Counted from the first letter of the stretch, positions 1 through 8,680 are shown. The stretch is DNA of 64,000 bases from an uncultured Verrucomicrobiae bacterium (GCA_937775205.1 CALKBX010000002.1:62001-126000), one strand, 5' to 3'. Notes: a model not told the origin generated them from the sequence alone. Numbers and translations: made by a program.

Positions 1-799
1 CCAGCGCGGTGATGCCGCGGGAAGGCACATACAGCACGCCGCCGTGGAGAGTGCTGGAGGGGATGGTGGATGCGCCGCCGTCGTAGCTCCACGCCTTGGT
101 GCCATCGACGGCGCGGATGGCGTCGATGCCGTTTTTGGATTGCAGCGCGATGAGGGTGTTGGTGAGGCGCACGGGCGATGTCCAGTTGGCGGCTTTGGGG
201 CGATCGAGTTTCCAAAAGTTGACGCCGATGCGTTTGTTGAGGGCGAGCGTGTACGATTCGCTATCGTTTTCCACTTGCACGATAATCGCGCTGCCGATGA
301 GCACCGGCGAGCTACTCATGCCGAGGCTGTTGCTGACGTTGGCATAATCGGCGGTGAGCCCGCGCAGCCATTGGAGATTGCCGTCGAGGTCGAGGCAAAT
401 GACGTCGTTGGAGGAAAACACGGCGAAGATTTTTTTGCCGTCGCTGCACGGCGTGGGCGCGGCCACGCTGGTCTTGCCGTGGCACATTGTGCGCCCGGTG
501 GCCCAAAATTGACGGTGCCAAATGAGGCCGCCGTCCTTGGCGTTCAGCGCGAGAATGTGCAGTCTGTTTTGGGTGATGCCGCTGCTGCAGGTGACGATGA
601 TTTTTTCGCCAATCACCAACGCGCCGGACAACCCGCGTCCGGGGAGGGGGATGCTCCACTTGAGATTTTTTTCATTTAACGTGACCGGCAGATTTCTTTC
701 CGAGGTGACGCCGTTGCCTTGGGGGCCTCGGAATTGTCGCCAATCCGCAGCAGTGGCTTGAAGGGCAAAGACGAGAGTGAATGCGGTAATGAGTTTCAT
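1..799 (-). CDS. PQQ-like beta-propeller protein, 3' part cut by window edge
   Basis: The reading frame opens at an ATG at 799 and stays open to base 1, so the C-terminal part lies outside the window. The protein starts with a signal peptide (MKLITAFTLVFALQATAA) followed by DWRQFRGPQGNG, the typical N-terminus of secreted PQQ-like WD-type propellers of Planctomycetes and Verrucomicrobia. Repeated blade motifs such as LHILALNAKDGGLIW and VICLDLDGNLQW follow. It probably acts in the periplasm as a binding or scaffold protein; a true quinoprotein dehydrogenase is not shown. Its start overlaps the stop of the upstream HEAT-repeat gene as ATGA, so the two are probably translationally coupled. Confidence 0.85.
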   Translation of the reverse strand, partial: MKLITAFTLVFALQATAADWRQFRGPQGNGVTSERNLPVTLNEKNLKWSIPLPGRGLSGALVIGEKIIVTCSSGITQNRLHILALNAKDGGLIWHRQFWATGRTMCHGKTSVAAPTPCSDGKKIFAVFSSNDVICLDLDGNLQWLRGLTADYANVSNSLGMSSSPVLIGSAIIVQVENDSESYTLALNKRIGVNFWKLDRPKAANWTSPVRLTNTLIALQSKNGIDAIRAVDGTKAWSYDGGASTIPSSTLHGGVLYVPSRGITAL

Positions 800-1980
800 T
801 TTTTTTGGGGAGGGCGTGTGGTGTTGGCGGGTTGATTGTTGTTGGTGCCGGTTTTGGGCGTGGGCGGGCGATCGGCGGCGAGGATGGCCGTGCCGGTGGC
901 GTCGCACACTCGGAGTTGAAATTGCCATTCTTTGGTCCAGTCCTGTTGCTGTTCATTTTGGCAGAGTTTGATGAGCAACGTGTTGCGGCCTTTGGCGAGC
1001 TGGACGTTTAACTTGTATTGATCGATGCGTATTCCGCGGTGATATTCGTCGCGGCCAAAGATGAGCTTGCCGTTGTGCCAAATTTTCCATGCGTTTTTGC
1101 AGCCGAGCCGCAGTTCCACCGCGCGCGCGGTCGCGGCGTTGTATTCGGTGTAGGCGAAGGCGGTCACTTCCTTCAACCCATCGCCGGGGCCGGGATAGGC
1201 TTTGTTGATGTCCACCATTCCGTATTCGTTGGCGGTGACGAACGGGCTCCACTTCACTTTGCCGGCTTTGCCGTCGTGGGTGGCGGTGAAGTCGATTTTG
1301 TTTTCGGGTGGGAAAATTTTTGAAAAGCCCGAGCGATCCGTGTTGTCGAAGGGGCCGACAACCTTCCAGTGCATCAGGAAACCAAAATGGCGAGGGAGAT
1401 CAACTTCCTGCCCGAGCGCGCGCAGGGCGGCGGTGATTTCTTTTATTTGGTCGATGTCGCGCGCGGCATCGAGGGCTTTGCGATATTGCTTTTGTGCAAG
1501 GTCGGGTTTTTTAATTTTTTCCAAATCCGCGCCCTCGTCCATCACGCGTTGGACAGCATCGCGGCGCAGTTCGACGCTGGGATCATTGAGCAATCCGGGA
1601 ATAAGTTTGGCGGCAAGTTGCGGGTTGGCATTTTTGATCAGTTCATATGCCAGCCGCCGCGCGCGGGGGTCGTGTTTTTGATCGGCAATAAATTTCATCA
1701 ACTCCATTTGCGGCAAATCCTTGGCGCGGTTGGCGATGGTGTCCACCGCGGCGCGCAGCCAGTTTGCCGCGAGCGGGTTGGCGCCATCCATTGCGGCGAG
1801 GATTTTTGGCAGCGCGGCGGGTTTGGCTTGGGCGAGGGATTGCCACGCTTGGGCGGCGGCGGCGTTGCCTTTGCCTTCGGGGCCAACGGCGCGGATGGTT
1901 TTCAGCGAATCAGAAATGTCGACGGCATTTGCAGTGAAACAAATCGCGAGGGCGGCGAGGCCTGTGGTAAAGGGATTCAT
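796..1980 (-). CDS. Secreted HEAT-repeat protein with C-terminal beta-sandwich-like region
   Basis: A 394-residue protein with an N-terminal signal peptide ending near AVDIS. Residues about 60-165 are alanine- and leucine-rich helical repeats (for example DPRARRLAYELIKNANPQL) that look like HEAT repeats. Residues about 195-370 form a region starting HWKVVGPFDNTDRSGF with later KNAWKIWHNGKLIFGRDEY and GRNTLLIKLCQNE. This pattern is common in secreted PVC-group proteins that resemble carbohydrate-binding or PA14-like sandwiches. The tail is low-complexity Pro/Thr/Asn. It overlaps the PQQ-like gene by four bases (ATGA). The substrate is unknown; a role in recognising polysaccharide or a partner protein is inference. 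Confidence 0.75.
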   Translation of the reverse strand: MNPFTTGLAALAICFTANAVDISDSLKTIRAVGPEGKGNAAAAQAWQSLAQAKPAALPKILAAMDGANPLAANWLRAAVDTIANRAKDLPQMELMKFIADQKHDPRARRLAYELIKNANPQLAAKLIPGLLNDPSVELRRDAVQRVMDEGADLEKIKKPDLAQKQYRKALDAARDIDQIKEITAALRALGQEVDLPRHFGFLMHWKVVGPFDNTDRSGFSKIFPPENKIDFTATHDGKAGKVKWSPFVTANEYGMVDINKAYPGPGDGLKEVTAFAYTEYNAATARAVELRLGCKNAWKIWHNGKLIFGRDEYHRGIRIDQYKLNVQLAKGRNTLLIKLCQNEQQQDWTKEWQFQLRVCDATGTAILAADRPPTPKTGTNNNQPANTTRPPQKK

Positions 1981-2026
1981 GCGCCGAGACTAACGGCGGA
2001 TTCATTTTTTGCAAAGTGCGATTATC

Positions 2027-2560
2027 TCACTCGCTGGAGGCGAGTTTGTAGCCGATGATATCGCCGAGGAAATTGCCGGCGGACTTGAGGTCGCTTTGGA
2101 GATTTTGCAGTTCGCGGTCGTAGGGCGCGGCGATTTGGCTCGGCATTTTTTGCAGCGCGGCTTGCAGATTCATCGCGGGCATCGCGGGCAATGCCGCCGG
2201 GGCTTCGGCCACGGGGGGATTGGAGCGCGGCTTGGGCTGCGGGTCGGTTTGCAGAATGCCGACCATCGCGATGGCGGCCACCACGGCGACGGGCGCCCAG
2301 GCGGCGACTCCCCAGCGGACGGGGAGCGGCGCGGATTGTTCGCTGCGCAGGGCGTTCATCACGCGGCTGCGGAGAAAGGCGGGCGCGTCGGGCACGGGCA
2401 GTTGCGCTGATTGTTCAAGGCGGTTGACGATGGCGCGTTGTTGTTCGTGATGATGGCGGCAATCGGCGCAGTGGGCCACGTGGGCTTCGGTGCGAGGGGC
2501 GAGCGCGTCGCCTTCGTCGAGTGCGCGGTCAATTTTCCAGCGTTGTAAAAAGCAAAACAT
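2027..2560 (-). CDS. Zinc-binding anti-sigma factor, membrane anchored
   Basis: A 177-residue protein starting MFCFLQRWKIDRALDEG. Residues near 29-36 read HVAHCADC, the H-x3-C-x2-C motif of ZAS anti-sigma factors. One transmembrane segment (AAWAPVAVVAAIAMVGIL) lies in the middle, followed by a Pro-rich linker and a helical periplasmic tail. The start lies only two bases after the stop of the ECF sigma gene, which fixes both the start choice and the pairing. It probably sequesters that sigma factor at the inner membrane and releases it on an envelope signal. A longer frame extends upstream across the sigma gene but is a shadow. Confidence 0.85.
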   Translation of the reverse strand: MFCFLQRWKIDRALDEGDALAPRTEAHVAHCADCRHHHEQQRAIVNRLEQSAQLPVPDAPAFLRSRVMNALRSEQSAPLPVRWGVAAWAPVAVVAAIAMVGILQTDPQPKPRSNPPVAEAPAALPAMPAMNLQAALQKMPSQIAAPYDRELQNLQSDLKSAGNFLGDIIGYKLASSE

Positions 2561-2562
2561 AA

Positions 2563-3195
2563 TTAGCAGGGGTTCAGAATTGTCATCGGAGTGCTTAGCG
2601 GGTTTAGGGTGCGGGTGGTGGCGGAGGCGGCCTCGGTGGCGGCTTCGGCTTCGAGTGCGCGGGCGAGGGTTTTGCGGGTGCGATGGAGCATGACTTTCAC
2701 GGAGGTGTTCGTGCGCTCGAGCGCGGTGGCAATTTCGGCGATGCTGAGTTGGTCGCGATAGCGCAGCCACAGCATATCGTAGGCTTCGTCCTTGAGCGCC
2801 TCGCGGGCGACCCGCCAGAGGGTGGCGTGTTCCTCGGCGCGGCGGCATTCGTCGGCGGGCGTGTCGGTTTCCACCAGCACGGATTCGGCGGCTTCGAGTT
2901 CGCAGTGGGTCACTTTGCCGTGTTTCCGATAATGGCTGATGACGAGCCGGCGCGCGATGGTGTAAAGCCAGGTTGCAAAGCTGGCTTCGGCGCGGTAGAG
3001 GTGGAGCTTTTGCCAGGCGCGGATGAGGGTTTTCTGCGCCATGTCCTCGGCGTCCTCGCGGCTGGGGAGTTTTTGGCAGAGGAAATGAAAGAGGCGGGCT
3101 TGATGGCGGCACACCAATTCCTCAAACGCATCGAGTGAGCCGCCTTGGGCGTCGCGAGCGAGTTGCTGGTCGTCGATGGCTGGAGTGTCTGCCAT
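2563..3195 (-). CDS. ECF RNA polymerase sigma factor (RpoE-like)
   Basis: A 210-residue sigma-70 family protein with only regions 2 and 4. Region 2 is recognisable as RHQARLFHFLCQKL and EDAEDMAQKTLIRAW. Region 4 has LRYRDQLSIAEIATALERT followed by SVKVMLHRTRKTLARAL, the helix-turn-helix that reads the -35 element. The C-terminal tail after about residue 185 is Ala/Thr rich and probably dispensable. It sits between a secreted protein gene 14 bases upstream and the anti-sigma gene 2 bases downstream, so the three probably form one autoregulated unit. The regulon is not visible here. Confidence 0.9.
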   Translation of the reverse strand: MADTPAIDDQQLARDAQGGSLDAFEELVCRHQARLFHFLCQKLPSREDAEDMAQKTLIRAWQKLHLYRAEASFATWLYTIARRLVISHYRKHGKVTHCELEAAESVLVETDTPADECRRAEEHATLWRVAREALKDEAYDMLWLRYRDQLSIAEIATALERTNTSVKVMLHRTRKTLARALEAEAATEAASATTRTLNPLSTPMTILNPC

Positions 3196-3209
3196 TGATT
3201 ACTGGCACT

Positions 3210-4205
3210 TTAGCGGTCTTGCTTTTGCGGGCCGCTTTGGATCCCAAATTTCAATTCTACTTTGCCGGGTTGATCGCCGTCGGGTTTTTGGACGTTTAAC
3301 TTTAGTTGCTCCAGCACCATTGCCACGGGGAAGGCGAGGTCCACTTGCACCACATTTTTTTGGCGGGCAATCTTTAGGTTCTTCAGAATCGCGGCGAGTT
3401 CCTTGGCCTCGTGCGCAAAGTCGGCGGCCACGTGCAACTGCCCCATGGCCAGCAGGCCTTGCAGCATTTGTTGAATTTGGAGGCCCGAATCCGCATCGGC
3501 GGAATTCAACAGCAGATGGGCGGTGATGTTTTCGCCCTGTTCACCCAAGCGAAACCCGATGCTCTGCACCTTGAACGCCCGTGCCTCGGGGGGGATGGGA
3601 AGGTCTTTCACATTCACCACGCCGGCGAGGAAGTAGTTGCCTTTTTTGAGCTTCAAACCGCCGAGCTGTTCGGGTTGCAGCGCGGGCGCCTTGCCTTTGA
3701 GCACGTTGATCGCCTGCACGAGCTGTTGTTTTGAACTGCCGAGCGCGATGAGGCCTTCGTTCACGATGGTGCCAAAGTGCGTCTCCTTCTTATCCCCTTT
3801 GCCATCGCGCCACGTGAGGATCTCGTGGCCGGCTTCGCTCAGTTGCTTGAATCCGTCTTTCCACTTCAATGCGGCCAGCAAGGGTACCTTCTTGAATTTG
3901 CCTTGTAAGAGCATGGACCACTGCTTTTCATCGTCGCCTTGCCCAAAAAGCGTCGCGCTATCCAAATCCTTGCGAAAATCAAACTGCAATTGCTTGGCTA
4001 GTTGGGCGAGTTCCGGCCCGAATTCTTTCGCTTGATTGAGCGCGAACTGGCCCAACTTCGTTTTCTTAAACCCGTCCACATCCAAATGTAAAAACCAATG
4101 CACGCCGGCCGGCACTTGTTTGGCGTCAAACCCCTCCGCCCACGCGCGGCCCGCCACGCTGGCGCTCATCAGGAACACTAATAGATATGATCGATATGTT
4201 TTCAT
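3210..4205 (-). CDS. Secreted protein of unknown function, first gene of ECF sigma operon
   Basis: A 331-residue protein with a clear signal peptide (MKTYRSYLLVFLMSASVAG, cleavage near AWA). The mature part is mixed alpha/beta, with VHWFLHLDVDGFKKTKLGQ near the N-terminus, a LLLNSADADSGLQIQQMLQGL helix and a conserved-looking NVVQVDLAFPV. I do not recognise a named family with certainty; it resembles secreted PVC-group proteins annotated as hypothetical. Its place 14 bases ahead of the sigma factor makes it either the signal-related partner of the sigma/anti-sigma pair or a target expressed with them. That role is inference. Confidence 0.7.
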   Translation of the reverse strand: MKTYRSYLLVFLMSASVAGRAWAEGFDAKQVPAGVHWFLHLDVDGFKKTKLGQFALNQAKEFGPELAQLAKQLQFDFRKDLDSATLFGQGDDEKQWSMLLQGKFKKVPLLAALKWKDGFKQLSEAGHEILTWRDGKGDKKETHFGTIVNEGLIALGSSKQQLVQAINVLKGKAPALQPEQLGGLKLKKGNYFLAGVVNVKDLPIPPEARAFKVQSIGFRLGEQGENITAHLLLNSADADSGLQIQQMLQGLLAMGQLHVAADFAHEAKELAAILKNLKIARQKNVVQVDLAFPVAMVLEQLKLNVQKPDGDQPGKVELKFGIQSGPQKQDR

Positions 4206-4308
4206 TTGGATGCGTCGTCTTGGGCAATGGGCCCGTTAAAGCAATATCATCCCCGAATACGCCTCGCGTGGCGTATGGTTACAGACCGTGAAGAAAAGTG
4301 TGGCGCGA

Positions 4309-4473
4309 TTATTCGCCGCCGACCTTCGCCTCCAACGCGGCGACTTTTGCCTTGAGCGTTTTCAAGTCCTCATCGCGCTGCTCGAATGCGGTCGCGGTCA
4401 TATCACTCATCTGCGCCAGCGCATCCGCCAGTTGCAACAATTGTTCCTCAATCTGATCGTTGGTCAAACTCAT
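4309..4473 (-). CDS. 54-residue coiled-coil microprotein
   Basis: The start is taken at the ATG at 4473 (MSLTNDQIEEQLLQLADAL). The frame continues upstream into a repeat-rich intergenic region, so that extension is rejected. The product is almost entirely heptad-like: LLQLADALAQMSDMT, then DLKTLKAKVAALEAKVGGE. This suggests a short two-helix or parallel coiled coil. No signal peptide or membrane segment is seen. Function is unknown; a small oligomerisation protein is the most one can say. Confidence 0.5.
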   Translation of the reverse strand: MSLTNDQIEEQLLQLADALAQMSDMTATAFEQRDEDLKTLKAKVAALEAKVGGE

Positions 4474-4530
4474 CGGTGGAGTGGAGCATATTGGGCGGGA
4501 AAGGGGAAGGATTTTGGGATGACCTGTTTG

Positions 4531-4645
4531 GAATGACCAATGGCCAAAACCCAAGGCCCAATACCCAAATAATTTTAGCAGGGGAGAGCATCCGGATTGG
4601 GATTTGGTCATTGGGCCTTGGTTATTTTCTGATAGGACAACCAAT
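4531..4645. repeat. Imperfect intergenic inverted repeat
   Basis: The segment CCAAGGCCCAAT near 4551-4562 recurs as ATTGGGCCTTGG near 4610-4621. Flanking bases also match imperfectly (runs of TTTGGTCATTGG and CCAATGGCC type). It lies between the coiled-coil microprotein and tRNA-Gly and has no coding potential. Simple CCAATGGCC/GGCCATTGG-type repeats are often seen between genes in this bacterial group. Confidence 0.5.
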
Positions 4646-4708
4646 GTCCCTCCTGTTGTGGCAAGCTGTTTCCGTCGTGAGTTGCAGGACGAAAACAGCG
4701 AAAGAAAA

Positions 4709-4784
4709 TGGAGCGAGTGATGAGGGTCGAACTCACAACCTTCTGCATGGCAAGCAGATGCTCTACCAATTGAGCTACACTCGC
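4709..4784 (-). tRNA. tRNA-Gly (GCC)
   Basis: A 76-nt cloverleaf on the minus strand. The acceptor stem pairs GCGAGTG with CACTCGC, the D-arm has AGCTCAATTGGTAGAGC, and the T-arm has GTTCGACCC. The anticodon loop reads TTGCCAT, giving anticodon GCC (bases 4749-4751). The discriminator is T and the CCA end is encoded (4709-4711). Confidence 0.97.
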
Positions 4785-4850
4785 ATCCGTGAAGGGCGAA
4801 GTATCCCGATGCGGGGCGGCTTTGGCAAGCGGATATTTGGCAGGCGGATT

Positions 4851-5153
4851 TTAGCCCTCGAAATCATAAACCACCACGCGGGCGCAGTTGGGCTTGAAAA
4901 CCTTCTCCACGAATTCCAAGTGCCGCGGGTGTTCCTGATAGACATCCTGCGTGGGTTGATCGTCAAACACGAGGTTCAGCGCCACTTGATAAGTTTGATC
5001 CACCACATCCCGATGGCTGCCCGCCATGGCACCGCAGTGATAATGCCGCACGCCGGGGATGTCCTTGAGATATTCCTCCGCACCGGCCAGCAGTTTTTCC
5101 GTGGCACCAGCCACCTCGGGTTTGGTCCAAAAAATTACAACGTGCGAAAACAT
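4851..5153 (-). CDS. Dabb family stress-responsive alpha/beta-barrel protein
   Basis: A 100-residue protein starting MFSHVVIFWTKPE, the typical opening of Dabb (stress responsive A/B barrel) proteins, with GVRHYHCGAMAG and DVVDQTYQVALNLVFDD in the middle and ARVVVYDFEG at the end. Length matches a single Dabb domain that usually dimerises through the barrel. It is cytosolic and enzymatic activity cannot be assigned. It lies divergent from recA, separated by about 125 bases that must hold both promoters. Confidence 0.85.
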   Translation of the reverse strand: MFSHVVIFWTKPEVAGATEKLLAGAEEYLKDIPGVRHYHCGAMAGSHRDVVDQTYQVALNLVFDDQPTQDVYQEHPRHLEFVEKVFKPNCARVVVYDFEG

Positions 5154-5278
5154 GGCCGCGACCCTAAACGGCGGCGGGCCATCGAATCAAGTCTTTGGGA
5201 AAAACAAGGGCTTGCCGAACAAGCAACCCGGGCGCAAGCTGCCTGAACAGCACGCCCACAACTGGAAGAAAAGACATT

Positions 5279-6388
5279 ATGGCAAAATCAGAAAAGACAA
5301 CCAAGAAGCCCACCGACAACGGCGAGGTCAAGCAACGCAACCTCGACGACGCGATGGCGCAAATCACCAAGACCTTTGGCGAAGGCAGCATTATGCGGCT
5401 CGGCAGCGCCCGGGCGCAAAACAACATCGAGGCGATTTCCACCGGCGCACTTTCGCTCGACCTCGCGCTCGGCATTGGCGGTGTGCCCAAGGGCCGCATC
5501 GTAGAAATTTACGGGCCGGAATCATCCGGCAAAACCACCGTGATGCTGCACGTCATCGCCAACGCCCAAAAGGCCGGCGGCTTGTGCGCCTTCATTGATG
5601 CCGAGCACGCACTTGATCCCAAGTACGCCAAGAAGCTCGGCGTGAATCTCGATGACCTCCTCGTTTCCCAGCCCGACAGCGGCGAGGAAGCGCTTACCAT
5701 TTGCGAAACCCTCGCGCGCTCCGGCTCGTTGGACGTCATCGTCATCGACTCCGTCGCTGCGCTCGTCCCCAAAGCCGAGCTCGAAGGCGACATGGGCATG
5801 GCCACCATGGGCATGCAAGCGCGGCTCATGAGCCAAGCCCTCCGCAAACTCGCCGCCATCATGAGCAAGGCCAAGACCACCTGCATTTTCACCAATCAAC
5901 TGCGCGAAAAAGTGGGCGTCATGTTCGGCAGCCCCGAGATCACTTCCGGCGGCAAGGCGCTCAAGTTTTACGCCAGCGTGCGCATCGATATTCGCCGGCG
6001 CGAGGCGCTCAAGGACGCCACCGGCCAAGTCATTGGCAACCACGTGAAAACGAAAATCGTGAAAAACAAAGTCGCGCCGCCGTTCGCCGAGGCCGAGTTT
6101 GACATCATGTACAATCAGGGCATCAACTGGGAAGGCAGCGTCATCGACGCCGGCCTGCGCTTCGGTGTGCTCGGCAAAAAAGGCGCGTGGATCCAGCACG
6201 AAGGCGAACTTATCGGCCAAGGCGTGGGCGCCGCGCAAAAGACTTTGGTGGACAAGCCGGAGTTGTCCAAGCTGATTGTGAAACAAATCATGGACAAGAA
6301 AAACGGCGTGGAGCCGGAGGAAACCAAAGGAGAAAAAGCCCCCGCCGCCAAGGTGGCAGAGCCCGCTGAAGCTGTGGCGGCAGGATAG
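5279..6388 (+). CDS. recA: Recombinase RecA
   Basis: A 369-residue RecA. The start at 5279 ([10 protein letters not shown]) is preceded by GGAAG about ten bases upstream; a longer in-frame extension is rejected because it does not resemble RecA. The Walker A motif GPESSGKT lies near residue 78, [10 protein letters not shown] near 100, [19 protein letters not shown] is the Walker B and MAW region, and [17 protein letters not shown] is loop L2. The C-terminus is a charged, Ala-rich tail as in other RecA proteins. It catalyses homologous pairing and strand exchange and promotes LexA cleavage. The next gene begins three bases after its stop. No LexA-type box was recognised upstream. Confidence 0.98.
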   Translation: MAKSEKTTKKPTDNGEVKQRNLDDAMAQITKTFGEGSIMRLGSARAQNNIEAISTGALSLDLALGIGGVPKGRIVEIYGPESSGKTTVMLHVIANAQKAGGLCAFIDAEHALDPKYAKKLGVNLDDLLVSQPDSGEEALTICETLARSGSLDVIVIDSVAALVPKAELEGDMGMATMGMQARLMSQALRKLAAIMSKAKTTCIFTNQLREKVGVMFGSPEITSGGKALKFYASVRIDIRRREALKDATGQVIGNHVKTKIVKNKVAPPFAEAEFDIMYNQGINWEGSVIDAGLRFGVLGKKGAWIQHEGELIGQGVGAAQKTLVDKPELSKLIVKQIMDKKNGVEPEETKGEKAPAAKVAEPAEAVAAG

Positions 6389-6391
6389 CCG

Positions 6392-7585
6392 ATGCCCGAA
6401 TCCGGTCATTCCATCGCCGCGCATTACGATGGCGCGTTCGACGTGGACGCGCTCGAGGATTGGGCGGCGCAGCTGCGCGATAATTTTCCCGGCGATGAAG
6501 TGTCGCTGGGGCTGGTGTTCACCTCGCCGCAGTTTTTTGGACAAGCCGTGGAGCTGCTGGAAATTCTCCGCGTCCACGCGCGCATCCCCTTGCTCGTCGG
6601 CTGTTCCGGCGGCAGTCTCGTGGCCAACGCGCGTGAAGTGGAACAGGCCCCCGGTCTCACCCTCGCCCTCCATCATTTGCCCGGCGCGAAACTGGAAGCG
6701 CTGCATTTTAGCCAGTCACAAGTGGATGAAGCGGACAGCCCCGAGTACTGGCTCGAAGCCACCGGAGTGGAGGATACCAACGGTTGGCTGACGTTTGTGG
6801 ATCCATTTAATTTGAATGCCGAGGCGTGGTTGCCGCAATGGAACGCCTCGTGGCCGGGCAAACCGGTGATCGGCGGATTCGCCAGCGGCACGTTGGCTGA
6901 CCAAACTTCGCAGGTGTATCTCAACGGCGAAGTGTACGACGAAGGCGGCGTGGCACTCAGCGTGGGCGGCGGCGTGGCGTTGCAAAGCGTCATCTCGCAA
7001 GGCTGCACGCCGATTGGCGAAACGTGGACGATCACCCGCGTTGAACAAAATATCATCTTTGAAATTGGCAACCGCCCCGCCTACGAGGTGCTCAACGAGA
7101 CCTTCGAAAATCTCAGCGACACCGGAAAAGAAAAAACCCGCGGCAATTTGTTCGTGGGTTTGGTGGTCAACGAATACGTGGAAGAATTTCATCGCGGCGA
7201 TTTCCTCATCCGCAATCTCATCGGCGCAGATCCCGACACCGGCAGCATCGCCGTGGGCGGCACGGTGCGCGTCGGGCAAACGCTGCAATTCCAGCGCCGC
7301 GACGCCCGCGCCGCTGGTGAAGACATGGACGAGCTAATGCATCGCGCCAGCGAATCGCTCAACGGTAACCCCGTGTACGGCGGCTGCCTCTGCTGCTGCA
7401 CCGGCCGCGGCAAAAATCTCTTTGGCGCCTCCGACCATGACGCCGGTCTCGTGCAGCATCACCTCGGCGACATCGGCCTCAGTGGATTTTTCTGCAACGG
7501 CGAAATCGGCCCCATCGGCAATGACAATTTCCTCCACGGCTACACCGCCTCCCTCGCCCTCTTCGTCGGCGCGGAAACACAATGA
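6392..7585 (+). CDS. FIST domain signal-transduction protein
   Basis: A 397-residue cytosolic protein with the two-part FIST layout. The N-terminal FIST domain is at about 35-200 (LGLVFTSPQFFGQAVELL, LLVGCSGGSLVAN, VIGGFASGTLADQTSQVYLN) and the FIST_C domain at about 215-385 (RPAYEVLNETFENL, PVYGGCLCCCTGRGKNLFG, GFFCNGEIGPIGNDNFLHGY). FIST domains are predicted small-ligand sensors. The gene begins three bases after recA and overlaps trmB by ATGA, so it is cotranscribed with both. There is no attached kinase or cyclase domain. The cysteine-rich GGCLCCCTGRG segment might bind a ligand or metal (inference). Confidence 0.88.
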   Translation: MPESGHSIAAHYDGAFDVDALEDWAAQLRDNFPGDEVSLGLVFTSPQFFGQAVELLEILRVHARIPLLVGCSGGSLVANAREVEQAPGLTLALHHLPGAKLEALHFSQSQVDEADSPEYWLEATGVEDTNGWLTFVDPFNLNAEAWLPQWNASWPGKPVIGGFASGTLADQTSQVYLNGEVYDEGGVALSVGGGVALQSVISQGCTPIGETWTITRVEQNIIFEIGNRPAYEVLNETFENLSDTGKEKTRGNLFVGLVVNEYVEEFHRGDFLIRNLIGADPDTGSIAVGGTVRVGQTLQFQRRDARAAGEDMDELMHRASESLNGNPVYGGCLCCCTGRGKNLFGASDHDAGLVQHHLGDIGLSGFFCNGEIGPIGNDNFLHGYTASLALFVGAETQ

Positions 7586-8166
7586 GCCTGCTGCACGAAT
7601 TTCAATCCGTGACGGAACCGTTGCGGTTGGAGGGATTGTTTTCCACGGCACAACCCGCCGAGCTGGAAATTGGCTGTGGCGATGGTGGGTTTCTTTTGGA
7701 ATGGGCCACTCGTCATCCGGGAAAAAATTTCCTCGGCGTCGAGCGCCTGCTCGGCCGCATTCGCAAGCTCGACAAAAAAGGTCGGCGCGCCAACCTCACC
7801 AACCTTCGCCTCCTCCGCATCGAAGCGCGCTACGTGCTCCAACACCTCCTCCCCGCGAATGTCTTCGAGGCGATTCACATTTATTTTCCCGACCCCTGGC
7901 CCAAAGACAAACACCGCCGCCACCGCCTCATCGACGAACACTTCCCCGAATTGGCCCGGCGCATTCTCGCGCCCAACGGTAGCGTCCATCTTCGCACCGA
8001 CGACCCCGATTATTTTGTGCAAATGCAAGAATCCTTCGCGCCCGCCAAAGGTTTTTCATCCACCGAAACGCCAAAGGATTTGGTCGCGCTCACCACCGAA
8101 TTCGAGCGCCAATGGAACGAAGAAGGGAAGCCGACGTTGCGAGCGAGTTACCGGCTGGGAGAATAG
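7582..8166 (+). CDS. trmB: tRNA (guanine-N7-)-methyltransferase TrmB
   Basis: A 194-residue Rossmann-fold methyltransferase. LEIGCGDGGFLLEWA near residue 30 is the SAM-binding motif I, FLGVERLLGRI is motif II, and IHIYFPDPWPKDKHRRHRL near 100 is the signature of TrmB, which makes m7G46 in tRNA. LRTDDPDYF follows as in the family. The length is slightly short but complete. Start overlaps the FIST gene stop (ATGA), giving translational coupling in a recA-FIST-trmB unit. Confidence 0.95.
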   Translation: MSLLHEFQSVTEPLRLEGLFSTAQPAELEIGCGDGGFLLEWATRHPGKNFLGVERLLGRIRKLDKKGRRANLTNLRLLRIEARYVLQHLLPANVFEAIHIYFPDPWPKDKHRRHRLIDEHFPELARRILAPNGSVHLRTDDPDYFVQMQESFAPAKGFSSTETPKDLVALTTEFERQWNEEGKPTLRASYRLGE

Positions 8167-8192
8167 TGCTGACGGCATCTTGTCGGCAGCAC
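8166..8192. terminator. Hairpin between convergent trmB and YvlD-like gene
   Basis: Right after the trmB stop, GTGCTGAC and GTCGGCAGCAC can form a stem of about eight pairs with one mismatch and a loop of about eight bases. It sits between two convergent genes and may act as a bidirectional terminator. There is no clear U-run, so rho-independent termination is uncertain. Confidence 0.35.
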
Positions 8193-8194
8193 AT

Positions 8195-8680
8195 TTACAC
8201 ATCAATCACTGGGCCATCGTCGTCATCGCGATCGTAGCCGGATTTTTTTTCCTTTTCCTTTTGCCTGTTGCGAAGGAATTGAAATTTTGATCGGCCGCCG
8301 CCGGTGAGCCTGTTGGCGATGAGCGTGACGATGGAAATAATCAACGCGCCCCAAAAGGCCGGCCAAAACCATTTCACCGAGAAGCCATCCACCAATTCGC
8401 CAGTGAGCATCAACAGTCCGGCGTTGATGACGATTAAGAAAAGTCCAAGTGTGAGAATCAATAACGGCAAACAGCCCAGCAACAGCAGCGGCCGCAGGAA
8501 CCCATTCAGCGCGCCGAGCACCAGCGTGGCCAGTAATAAGTCCACCAGTTTTTCATACTTAATCTCGGGCACCAGATGCACCGCCACCAAAACCGCCAGT
8601 GTGCCCACCACGAATTGATGGAGAAAATCGCGCATGGGACGTTTTTCTTTCGGCTCGGCGTTGGCGTTAAATAGAGTCAT
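8195..8680 (-). CDS. YvlD-like phage holin family 4 membrane protein
   Basis: A 161-residue integral membrane protein with four predicted hydrophobic segments (LVVGTLAVLVAVHLVPEI-like, LLLATLVLGALNGFL, LLILTLGLFLIVINAGLLML, FWGALIISIVTLIANRL). The core LVLGALNGFLRPLLLL and TLGLFLIVINAGLLML match the COG1950/YvlD family. The C-terminus is highly charged (EKEKKSGYDRDDDDG) and cytosolic. The family name refers to fold similarity; nothing nearby is phage-like. Start overlaps the manA stop as ATGA, so it is the last gene of the lptF-FHA-accA-manA run. Its cellular role is unknown. Confidence 0.85.
   Translation of the reverse strand: MTLFNANAEPKEKRPMRDFLHQFVVGTLAVLVAVHLVPEIKYEKLVDLLLATLVLGALNGFLRPLLLLGCLPLLILTLGLFLIVINAGLLMLTGELVDGFSVKWFWPAFWGALIISIVTLIANRLTGGGRSKFQFLRNRQKEKEKKSGYDRDDDDGPVIDV

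Noticed and set aside
5522-6706. Long minus-strand frame opposite recA
   Set aside because: Antisense to recA; no family resemblance.
8195-8680. Holin annotation as a sign of a prophage
   Set aside because: The match is to the YvlD-like family of chromosomal membrane proteins, and no phage gene is nearby.
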